DNA of 64,000 bases from Anaerococcus octavius (GTDB lineage Bacteria; Bacillota; Clostridia; Tissierellales; Peptoniphilaceae): assembly GCF_900445265.1 (NCBI RefSeq), contig NZ_UFTA01000002.1, positions 248,001 to 312,000 on the forward strand, written 5' to 3'. The position numbers and the translations under genes were made by a program. This document shows positions 35,467 through 47,661 of the stretch, in pieces. Every line of letters begins with the position of its first letter. Position 1 is the stretch's first letter. A model generated the notes under the pieces. It saw only the letters and a list, made by a program, of their open reading frames with translations. It made no database searches and was not told where the DNA came from.

Positions 35467-36609
35467 TCTTTGATAACTGCTATGCTTTTAGCATTTACAG
35501 CTTGTGGTTCTGAACAAAATAATACAGAACAAAAAGCTACAAATGATACAAATGTAGAAGAAACAGCTAAAGAAGAAAAAGAAGTGAAAGATGATGGCAA
35601 GAAAGAAGATGCAACAACTAGCGAAAATGAAGATGCTGATTCAAAAGAAGCTAGTGAAGATAACAACTTCGAAGGCAAAACTTTAAATGTAGTAGCAACA
35701 AGTGATTCTTATGTACCATTATTTGAAGAATTTACAAAACAAACTGGTGCAGATGTGGAATTTTTATCTATGTCTAGTGGAGAAGTTATTTCTAGAACTA
35801 AAGCAGAAGGAAAACCAATGGCTGACCTTTGGTTCGGTGGTGGATTAGATGCTTTTATGGAGGCAAAAGATGACGATCTTTTAGAACAATATAGTTCAGA
35901 AATGACAGACAAACTTCCAGCAGAATACAAAGATGAAGATGATTATTATTTCTCAAAAGGTCTTACAGTAGTAGGTTTTTTAGTAAATGATTCTATTCTT
36001 CAAGAAAAAGGTTTACAAGTACCAAAAACTTGGAAAGATTTAGCAGATCCAAAATATAAAGGTGAAATTATAATGTCTAACCCTGCAATTTCGGGAACAA
36101 ATTATGCAGCACTTAAAGGATTATTAGATCTATATGGTGAAGAAGAAGGTTGGGAATTATTTGAAAAAATAAATAAAAATATCGACTTCTACTCAAAAAG
36201 GGGTAAAGATCCACAAGAAAAAACAGCACAAGGAGAATTTGGAATCGGAATTATACCAGTTGACCAAAAAGCATTTGATGCAGCAGAAGATTATGGATTA
36301 ACAGTAGTATATCCAGAAGACGGTATTCCATGGGTTCCTGAAGGAGTTGCTATTTTTAAAGATAGCGAAAACGTAGATATTGCAAAAGCATTCGTGGATT
36401 TTATGTTAAGCGAAAAATCTCAAAATATGATAGCTGAAATCGATGGAAAAGATACAAATCAACTAATAGTTCCTGATATAAAAGGCCTTGATTTAGGTTT
36501 GCCAAAAGATAAGCTAATCGATGAAGACCTAACAACATTTGGTTCTGACAGAGAAAAGATTTTAAACAAATTTAAAGAAATAGCTGGAAATAAAGCTAGC
36601 GAAGAATAA
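35440..36609 (+). CDS. Ferric-iron-type ABC transporter substrate-binding lipoprotein (FbpA/AfuA family)
   Basis: 389 residues starting at GTG, with AAGGAGG just before it. A lipoprotein signal with lipobox FTAC is followed by a long acidic linker (about 25-70) and a periplasmic-binding-protein fold: LNVVATSDSYVPLFEEFTKQTG, then FGGGLDAFMEA and VGFLVNDSIL, VPKTWKDLADPKYKGEI, YSKRGKDPQEKTAQGEFGIGI. These match extracellular binding proteins of the iron(III)/2-aminoethylphosphonate/thiamine class; the neighbouring two-domain permease favours ferric iron, but phosphonate or thiamine cannot be excluded. A terminator-like hairpin after the gene would keep expression of the binding protein above that of the permease. 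Confidence 0.85.
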   Translation: MKSNIISKISLITAMLLAFTACGSEQNNTEQKATNDTNVEETAKEEKEVKDDGKKEDATTSENEDADSKEASEDNNFEGKTLNVVATSDSYVPLFEEFTKQTGADVEFLSMSSGEVISRTKAEGKPMADLWFGGGLDAFMEAKDDDLLEQYSSEMTDKLPAEYKDEDDYYFSKGLTVVGFLVNDSILQEKGLQVPKTWKDLADPKYKGEIIMSNPAISGTNYAALKGLLDLYGEEEGWELFEKINKNIDFYSKRGKDPQEKTAQGEFGIGIIPVDQKAFDAAEDYGLTVVYPEDGIPWVPEGVAIFKDSENVDIAKAFVDFMLSEKSQNMIAEIDGKDTNQLIVPDIKGLDLGLPKDKLIDEDLTTFGSDREKILNKFKEIAGNKASEE

Positions 36610-36615
36610 GATAAT

Positions 36616-36642
36616 ACCAAGGCTTAGCCTTGGTTTATTTTA
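36616..36642 (+). terminator. Partial terminator between binding-protein and permease genes
   Basis: ACCAAGGC-TTA-GCCTTGGT is a perfect eight-base stem followed by TTATTTTAT. The T-run is interrupted and the operon continues, so it probably acts as an attenuator or 3' stabiliser. Confidence 0.65.
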
Positions 36643-36654
36643 TATATACATATT

Positions 36655-38298
36655 ATGAAAAAAGTTAAAAAAATAAATTTAATTGACATTTTAATACAAG
36701 TTTTATTGGCGCTAGCAGTAGTATTTTTTGTACTAATGCCTTTTTTAAGTGTCTTTAAAGAGTCTTTTATCATAGATGGACACATAGATCTTAGCTATTA
36801 TAGTAATATTTTATCTAATAAAAACTTGCTTTTTAATTCCCTCAAATTAGCTACATTGACATCGGTATTTTCTTTGATATTTTCTACTGTTTTAGCTATA
36901 TATGCTTATGTTTCCAAAGAAAAAATAAAAAAGATTATCAACTTAATCTTATTAATAACCTTAGTTAGTCCTCCTTTTGTAACTAGCCTTAGCTATATTA
37001 CACTTTTTGGTAGAAGAGGTTTTATTACCCATAATTTATTATCATTATCAATTAACCCTTACAATATGTGGGGTGTAGTTTTTATGCAAACTTTATCCTA
37101 TATTTCCTTAAATTGTCTGATTTTACTAGGATATTTAAGTACTATGAAAAATGATGTTATAAATTCTGCAAGATCCTTAGGAGCAAATACCAATTCGATT
37201 ATCATGGACATACTCGTTCCACAATTAAAAAATGGAATTTATACAGTATTTTTACTAAGCTTTTTTAAATCTATATCTGATTTTGCTACTCCTTCTATTA
37301 TAGGAGGTAGATTTAATGTATTAGCTTTAGAATCATATTTTGAAGTTATAGCAAATGGTAATTTATCCAAGGCTAGCGCTATGAATGTATTGCTACTAAT
37401 ACCTATTCTCTTTGTATATGTACTAGTAAATTTTTTGAATAAAGATAAATCGTCGACATCAAGTTCAAATAACTTATCAGAACTTAATATCCAAAGAAAG
37501 GGATTTGTATATATCTTGTTTAAAATAATAGGGATTTTAATTTTATTATTATTACTTAGCTTATATATAGCAATTATTTTAAGTGCTTTTACTACTATGA
37601 AAAAAGGTTCCTTAGTTTTTAGCTTAGATAATTTTTTAAATGCTAAAAAATATATGAATGGTGCAATGCTTAGATCTATTGTTTATTCTTTGATTTCAGC
37701 TTTGTTTGGTACCTTTATAGGGATGCTAATTGGATACTACTTGATAATTAAAAACAGTAAATTTATGAAAATTATAGATCTCATTTCAAATATGCCCTAT
37801 ATAATACCTGGTACTTTTTTTGGATTAGGATATTTATTATATTTTAAAGCACCACCTATTATGATTACAGGAACTAGTATAATTGTTGTTCTAAATGTGC
37901 TTTTTAAACAATTGCCATTTTCAAGTAGAGTAGGCAATACAGCCATGAAATCTATTGATACAGATGTTATAAATTCTCTAAGAGATTTAGGAGCAAATAC
38001 ATTTTATGAAATCAAAGATGGTATTATTCCAAATATAAAGCCATCCTTGCGTATATCACTTATAAATAGTTTTACAACAACTATGACTACAGTTGGTTCT
38101 ATAATTTTCTTAGTCTATCCAGGAAAAAAACTTTTGACTCTTGTAATGTTTGATGTAATAAATAGTGGTAAATATGGTCAAGGCTCTGTGATATCTTTGA
38201 TGATTATGATTATTTGTATAATATTTAATATATTGACAAATTGGATGTTTGGCAATAAAAGTTTTAAAGAAAGGTCCAACTATGTACTTAGAAATTAA
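36655..38298 (+). CDS. Iron-type ABC transporter permease, double-domain (FbpB type)
   Basis: 547 residues, about twelve membrane helices arranged as two repeats of the binding-protein-dependent permease domain. Each repeat has its own coupling loop: ARSLGANTNSIIMDILVPQL near 175 and LRDLGANTFYEIKDGIIPNI near 445. This fused double permease is typical of FbpB-like ferric iron importers. There is no good ribosome binding site before the ATG. Its end overlaps the ATPase gene by 17 bases. Confidence 0.87.
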   Translation: MKKVKKINLIDILIQVLLALAVVFFVLMPFLSVFKESFIIDGHIDLSYYSNILSNKNLLFNSLKLATLTSVFSLIFSTVLAIYAYVSKEKIKKIINLILLITLVSPPFVTSLSYITLFGRRGFITHNLLSLSINPYNMWGVVFMQTLSYISLNCLILLGYLSTMKNDVINSARSLGANTNSIIMDILVPQLKNGIYTVFLLSFFKSISDFATPSIIGGRFNVLALESYFEVIANGNLSKASAMNVLLLIPILFVYVLVNFLNKDKSSTSSSNNLSELNIQRKGFVYILFKIIGILILLLLLSLYIAIILSAFTTMKKGSLVFSLDNFLNAKKYMNGAMLRSIVYSLISALFGTFIGMLIGYYLIIKNSKFMKIIDLISNMPYIIPGTFFGLGYLLYFKAPPIMITGTSIIVVLNVLFKQLPFSSRVGNTAMKSIDTDVINSLRDLGANTFYEIKDGIIPNIKPSLRISLINSFTTTMTTVGSIIFLVYPGKKLLTLVMFDVINSGKYGQGSVISLMIMIICIIFNILTNWMFGNKSFKERSNYVLRN

Positions 38299-39211
38299 TA
38301 ATTTAACCAAAAATTACGGGTCAAAGCAAGTTTTGGATAATATAAATATTAACCTAGAAAAGGGAAAATTTTTGTGTCTACTAGGACCGTCCGGATCCGG
38401 GAAAAGTACTATTCTACATTCTATAGGAGGCTTTATAGATTATGATGGTCAAATATTTTTAGATGGAGAAGACATAACATATCTAGAAGCTAGCCAAAGA
38501 AAAGTTTCTACTGTTTTTCAAAGTTTAGGATTATTTTCCCATATGACTATTTTTAATAACGTAATGTATGGTTTAAAATTTAATCAAAAAGCTTTGACAA
38601 CAAATGAAAAGAAAAAATTAGCTCATAAAACAATAGAAATGGTTGGACTTAAAGGATATGAAAAAAGAAAGCCTGGAGAGCTCTCAGGCGGGGAAAGGCA
38701 AAGAGTTGCTTTAGCCAGAAGTCTAGTAGTAAATCCTAAATTACTTTTGATGGATGAACCCTTTAGTGCACTTGACCAAAAACTAAGAGAAAAAATGCAA
38801 ATAGATATTAGAAAAATTCACAAAGATTTTAACCTAACAACTATTTTTGTCACACACGATCAGGGTGAGGCTTTTAAAATGGCTGATGAAGTTATAGTGC
38901 TTAATGAAGGCAAGATAATTGATCAAGGATCACCACAAAGAATCTATAATAAACCTTCTAATATAGAAACTTTAGACTTTATAGGGCAAAAAAATATTTT
39001 GGGAAATAGTTTTATAAGACCTGAGAAAATAAAAATATCAGAAAATGGTGAAGAATTTATAATTAAAGATATTATTTTTATGGGTAGCACAATCGAAGTT
39101 TTTTTAGCAAATAATAATAAAAACTTAAAACTTTTGTTATTAAATGATAACTTTGATAAAAAAATTGGAGATAAAATCAAATTGGATTATGATATGGAGC
39201 AGATAAAATGA
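38282..39211 (+). CDS. Iron-type ABC transporter ATP-binding protein (FbpC/PotA-like)
   Basis: 309 residues from the ATG at 38282, preferred over an in-frame codon at 38249 because AAAGAAAGG precedes it and the family start MYLEINNLTKNYG follows. Walker A GPSGSGKST, Q-loop VFQSLGLF, signature LSGGERQR, Walker B LLLMDEPFSALD and switch VTHDQGEA are intact. Residues after 235 form a short regulatory domain. It powers the permease. The stop codon overlaps the glycosyltransferase start (ATGA). Confidence 0.9.
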   Translation: MYLEINNLTKNYGSKQVLDNININLEKGKFLCLLGPSGSGKSTILHSIGGFIDYDGQIFLDGEDITYLEASQRKVSTVFQSLGLFSHMTIFNNVMYGLKFNQKALTTNEKKKLAHKTIEMVGLKGYEKRKPGELSGGERQRVALARSLVVNPKLLLMDEPFSALDQKLREKMQIDIRKIHKDFNLTTIFVTHDQGEAFKMADEVIVLNEGKIIDQGSPQRIYNKPSNIETLDFIGQKNILGNSFIRPEKIKISENGEEFIIKDIIFMGSTIEVFLANNNKNLKLLLLNDNFDKKIGDKIKLDYDMEQIK

Positions 39212-40425
39212 AAATACTACATGTACTAACTCAGTTACCAGCAAAAACTGGTAGCGGAGTATATTTCACAAATTTAATTGAAAGCTTAGATAATTTAGGA
39301 TATGAAAATGCTGCAGTATTTGGAACAGAAAATATATATCAAAACAATATAAATGCAGATTTTTTAAAGCCAGTTTATTATAATACAGAGTCAATGCCCT
39401 TTAATATTTGTGGCATGAGTGATTTGATGCCATATGATTCTACAGTTTACAGTAAAATGAGTGAAGAAGATATTGATGCTTTGATAGATAATTTTAGAAA
39501 AGCTTTGATCGAAGTCAAAGATGAATTTAACCCTGATATAGTGATATCACACCATTTATTTTTGATTACAGATTTAGTAAGAGAAGTTTTTAATGATAAA
39601 CAAGTAGTGGGCATATCTCACGGAACAGATATTAGACAAATAAAAAAACATCACAAATTTTTACCAAGATTGACTCATATAAAAAATTTAGATTATGTAC
39701 TAACCGTTACAGATAAAGAAGATGATTCAATTATAAATCTACTAGATATCAATAGAAATAAAATTTATAATGTGGGTGGAGGATACAATCAAGAAGTATT
39801 TTATCCTTTAGAAGAAGATACAGATAAAAACACTATAGACATTGTATATGCAGGTAAGATAAGCCAATCCAAAGGTGTTTTTGAGCTAGTAAAAACATTA
39901 CCTATACTAGAAAAGAAATATCCACAAATAAGACTTCATATAGTAGGAAACGCTGATTTAAAATCTTGCCGCAAAATGAAAGAACTAGTTAATCATTCAC
40001 CAAGACTTATTATTTGCCACGCCCTAGATCAAGAAAAATTAGCAAATCTATTAAGACAAGCAGATATATTTGTCTTGCCATCATATTTTGAAGCTCTAGG
40101 CCTTATAGCAATAGAAGCCCTAGCCTGTCATAAATTAGTTGTAGCTAGTTATATAGAAGGATTGGAAAAATTACTAGGAGAGGAAATAAAAAATAAAGAA
40201 CTTATAAAGTTTACAGAACTTCCAAGAATATATGATGTAGACAAGCCAGTAAAAGAAGACATACCTGGATATGTAAGTAGATTAAGTAATAATATAGAAA
40301 AACAAATTAATAGGCTAGATGAAAATCTTTTTACAGAAGAAGTAAACGGTGAAATTCAAACTCTAGCCTGGGCTAATATTGGACAAAAAATAATAAATGT
40401 AATAAAAAATAAAAAAAAGTATTGA
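39208..40425 (+). CDS. Glycosyltransferase family 4 protein
   Basis: 405 residues with a GT-B fold. N-terminal acceptor domain starts MKILHVLTQLPAKTGSGVYF; the donor domain has IVYAGKISQSKGVFELVKTLP, then the GT4 motif VLPSYFEALGLIAIEALAC with the conserved glutamates that hold the nucleotide sugar. It transfers a hexose or similar sugar to an unknown acceptor in the cytoplasm. Its start overlaps the stop of the iron-importer ATPase, so it is translated from the same message; a functional link, for example glycosylation of an iron carrier, is speculative. No terminator follows: the rRNA promoter begins at its stop codon. Confidence 0.85.
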   Translation: MKILHVLTQLPAKTGSGVYFTNLIESLDNLGYENAAVFGTENIYQNNINADFLKPVYYNTESMPFNICGMSDLMPYDSTVYSKMSEEDIDALIDNFRKALIEVKDEFNPDIVISHHLFLITDLVREVFNDKQVVGISHGTDIRQIKKHHKFLPRLTHIKNLDYVLTVTDKEDDSIINLLDINRNKIYNVGGGYNQEVFYPLEEDTDKNTIDIVYAGKISQSKGVFELVKTLPILEKKYPQIRLHIVGNADLKSCRKMKELVNHSPRLIICHALDQEKLANLLRQADIFVLPSYFEALGLIAIEALACHKLVVASYIEGLEKLLGEEIKNKELIKFTELPRIYDVDKPVKEDIPGYVSRLSNNIEKQINRLDENLFTEEVNGEIQTLAWANIGQKIINVIKNKKKY

Positions 40426-40450
40426 CAAGATAAAAATACCATGGTATTAT
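40422..40450 (+). promoter_or_regulatory. rRNA operon promoter
   Basis: TTGACA (40422-40427), 17 bases, then TATTAT (40445-40450) preceded by TGG, making an extended -10. The -35 box contains the TGA stop of the glycosyltransferase gene. Confidence 0.8.
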
Positions 40451-40762
40451 ATATCTTGTCGTTAAGAAACGACGAAAGAACTTGATGAAATATCCAGGAA
40501 ATGGGTACTCATCCATCAAATGCATATTTGATGACACAATAAAATAGTAATTAAACTTAAAGCAATTAATTTGAGTAACCAAAACCAACTTTTATTAATA
40601 TAATGAAAGTTAAAATGATTCCAATCTATTTATATATAGATAGGATACTTTAAATCACGCATTGATTATAAAGATCAATGTAAATGAAAAGAGCTTGAAT
40701 CAAAAAGCTTTTATGAACAAAAGATAAACTACATTAGTAAAAAAATAATGTAGAAAAATATT
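40451..40762 (+). other. rRNA leader region with several hairpins, no gene
   Basis: About 310 bases between promoter and 16S. Visible stems: CATTGAT/ATCAATG near 40662-40682, CTACATTA/TAATGTAG at about 40730-40753, and GAAAAATATTTTTC next to the 16S start. These are likely antitermination and RNase III processing structures. No coding frame is supported. Confidence 0.6.
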
Positions 40763-45894
<5,132 letters not shown>

Positions 45895-45933
45895 GGAAAT
45901 ATTGTCTGCTATTTATAGGTTCAAAATAGAATA

Positions 45934-46045
45934 TGGTGATAATGGCATGAGTGATACACCTGTTCCCATACCGAACACAGAAGTTAAGCCTCATTACGCT
46001 GATGGTACTCGGAGGGTGACCTCCCGGTAGAGTAAGAAATCGCCA
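45934..46045 (+). rRNA. rrf: 5S ribosomal RNA
   Basis: Terminal helix TGGTGAT/ATCGCCA; internal landmarks CCCATACCGAACACAGAAGTTAAGCC and CTCCCGGTAGAGTA. The true ends may extend a base or two on each side. Confidence 0.93.
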
Positions 46046-46121
46046 AACATCTAATAACTGCTAGCCACATTGGCTAGCAAGCTATTAAATGTATTTTAAG
46101 TAAGTTAAGAAGTATTAATAT

Positions 46122-46196
46122 GCTTAGGTAGCTCAATGGTGGAGCACCCGGCTGTTAACCGGTAGGTTGTGGGTTCGAGTCCCACCCTGAGCGCCA
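46122..46196 (+). tRNA. tRNA-Asn (anticodon GTT)
   Basis: Acceptor GCTTAGG/CCTGAGC, anticodon loop CTGTTAA, encoded CCA. First of eleven tRNAs downstream of 5S. Confidence 0.95.
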
Positions 46197-46242
46197 AATA
46201 TAATGTATTATAAATATTTAATAGTGAGCAAGTTTTTACTGA

Positions 46243-46319
<77 letters not shown>

Positions 46320-46330
46320 ATTTATTTTAT

Positions 46331-46407
46331 GGCGAAGTAGCTCAGCTGGCTAGAGCATTCGGTTCATACCCGAAGTGTCGGCGGTTCAAGTCCGTCCTTC
46401 GCTACCA
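46331..46407 (+). tRNA. Elongator tRNA-Met (anticodon CAT)
   Basis: Acceptor GGCGAAG/CTTCGCT, loop TTCATAC with CAT at 46365-46367, fully paired position 1, encoded CCA. A tRNA-Ile with modified CAT is less likely but not excluded by sequence alone. Confidence 0.88.
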
Positions 46408-46441
46408 TTTTTATATTAGATATGGTTGACCTATTAAATTT

Positions 46442-46516
46442 GGCCCCATGGTCAAGCGGTTAAGACATCGCCCTCTCACGGCGGGTTCTCGGGTTCGAAT
46501 CCCGATGGGGTCACCA
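46442..46516 (+). tRNA. tRNA-Glu (anticodon CTC)
   Basis: Acceptor GGCCCCA/TGGGGTC, loop CTCTCAC with CTC at 46475-46477, encoded CCA. It is very similar to the following tRNA-Glu and looks like a tandem duplicate that gained a second anticodon. Confidence 0.93.
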
Positions 46517-46532
46517 AAAACTATACCTATAA

Positions 46533-46607
46533 GGCCCTATGGTCAAGCGGTTAAGACACCACCCTTTCACGGTGGTATCCCGGGTTCGAATCCCGGTAGG
46601 GTCACCA
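46533..46607 (+). tRNA. tRNA-Glu (anticodon TTC)
   Basis: Acceptor GGCCCTA/TAGGGTC, loop CTTTCAC with TTC at 46566-46568, encoded CCA. Confidence 0.95.
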
Positions 46608-46707
46608 CAAAGCAAGCCCCTCCGGCTCATGGAGGAGTAGTGCAACAACTAAATACCGCAGGACGAAGTCCGAGGACTACAAAAAGTTCTGTGAGTATTG
46701 TCTATAT

Positions 46708-46783
46708 GGAAGTATAGCTCAGTTGGGAGAGCATCTGCCTTACAAGCAGGGGGTCACAGGTTCGAGCCCTGTTACTTCCACCA
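46708..46783 (+). tRNA. tRNA-Val (anticodon TAC)
   Basis: Acceptor GGAAGTA/TACTTCC, loop CTTACAA, encoded CCA. A 100-base spacer with two small hairpins precedes it. Confidence 0.95.
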
Positions 46784-46871
46784 TATATAGTTTTAATGAT
46801 CTTTTGATTTTGAAAACATATTAATAACTAGGGTAAATTGTTGCCCTAGCCCAACCCTTAACTTTAGCTAG

Positions 46872-46947
46872 GCTGATGTAGCTCAATTGGCAGAGCAATT
46901 GATTTGTAATCAATAGGTTGTAGGTTCAAGTCCTATCATCAGCTCCA
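46872..46947 (+). tRNA. tRNA-Thr (anticodon TGT)
   Basis: Acceptor GCTGATG/CATCAGC, loop TTTGTAA, encoded CCA. Confidence 0.95.
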
Positions 46948-47007
46948 AAGCAGATATTATCACTATAAAAAATAGTAAATTTAAATACCGGAAATAATAA
47001 AATATAT

Positions 47008-47084
47008 GGCTTGGTAGTTCAGCTGGTTAGAATGCCGCCCTGTCACGGCGGAGGTCGTGGGTTCGAATCCCATCCAAGTCGCCA
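47008..47084 (+). tRNA. tRNA-Asp (anticodon GTC)
   Basis: Acceptor GGCTTGG/CCAAGTC, loop CTGTCAC with GTC at 47042-47044, encoded CCA. Confidence 0.95.
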
Positions 47085-47133
47085 TTAAATTTATTAATTT
47101 TATATAAATCAAATATTTTAATTAATTGTTTAT

Positions 47134-47208
47134 GCGGATGTGGCTCAGTGGTAGAGCATCGCCTTGCCAAGGCGAGGGTCGCGAGTTCGAATCTCGTCAT
47201 CCGCTCCA
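47134..47208 (+). tRNA. tRNA-Gly (anticodon GCC)
   Basis: Acceptor GCGGATG/CATCCGC, loop TTGCCAA with GCC at 47166-47168, encoded CCA. Confidence 0.95.
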
Positions 47209-47213
47209 TAAAT

Positions 47214-47259
47214 TCACCAGATATCCCGAACAGTAGATGTTTGGTCATGGTGATTTTTT
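47214..47259 (+). terminator. Terminator-like hairpin inside the tRNA cluster
   Basis: TCACCA pairs with TGGTGA, enclosing a second stem CCGAACA/TGTTTGG, and six Ts follow. It lies between the two tRNA-Gly genes and could lower transcription of the last two tRNAs. Confidence 0.5.
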
Positions 47260-47264
47260 ATTAT

Positions 47265-47338
47265 GCGGGTGTAGCTCAGTGGTAGAGCCCCAGCCTTCCA
47301 AGCTGGTTGCGAGGGTTCGATTCCCTTCACCCGCTCCA
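47265..47338 (+). tRNA. tRNA-Gly (anticodon TCC)
   Basis: Acceptor GCGGGTG/CACCCGC, loop CTTCCAA with TCC at 47297-47299, encoded CCA. Confidence 0.95.
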
Positions 47339-47352
47339 AGTCACTTGTAGTG

Positions 47353-47431
47353 TTTCAGATGTATAACATCTGAAATCTTCGAGATGAGCATAGCAAATCC
47401 GAAGAACTAAGCAAAAGAAGCTTAAGCTTCT
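47353..47431 (+). other. Structured spacer before the last tRNA
   Basis: TTTCAGATGT-ATA-ACATCTGAAA (47353-47375) is a perfect ten-base stem and AGAAGCTTAAGCTTCT (47416-47431) a perfect palindrome. No gene is seen; tRNA-operon processing signals are the simplest explanation. Confidence 0.5.
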
Positions 47432-47455
47432 AGAGTGTATAAAAACCAAATATTT

Positions 47456-47532
47456 GCGTCATTAGCTCAGCTGGATAGAGCGTCTGGCTACGGACCAGAA
47501 GGCCTGGGGTTCGAATCCTCAATGACGCGCCA
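47456..47532 (+). tRNA. tRNA-Arg (anticodon ACG)
   Basis: Acceptor GCGTCAT/ATGACGC, loop CTACGGA with ACG at 47490-47492 (A34 expected to be inosine), encoded CCA. Last gene of the rRNA-tRNA operon. Confidence 0.95.
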
Positions 47533-47541
47533 TAACTAAAA

Positions 47542-47567
47542 CACCTTTATAAGGGTGCTTTTTTTAT
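47542..47567 (+). terminator. Terminator of the rRNA-tRNA operon
   Basis: CACCTT-TATA-AGGGTG (one G-T pair) followed by CTTTTTTT, ten bases after the last tRNA. Confidence 0.8.
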
Positions 47568-47661
47568 GCTTATTTTTAAAATGTATATAAATTAATATAT
47601 TAATTTTATATAATGTATTAAAATAGTATTTAGATATAAAATTATCATTAATGGAGGAACT

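Noticed and set aside
40571-40604. Second rRNA promoter (TTGAGT ... TATAAT)
   Set aside because: The spacing is 22 bases and no extended -10 is present, so support is too weak.
46448-46717. 89-codon frame across the two tRNA-Glu genes
   Set aside because: It is made of tRNA sequence read as codons.
47027-47248. Minus-strand frame starting near tRNA-Gly with text like FELATLALARRCSTTEPHP
   Set aside because: This is the familiar false protein obtained by translating the antisense of tRNA genes.
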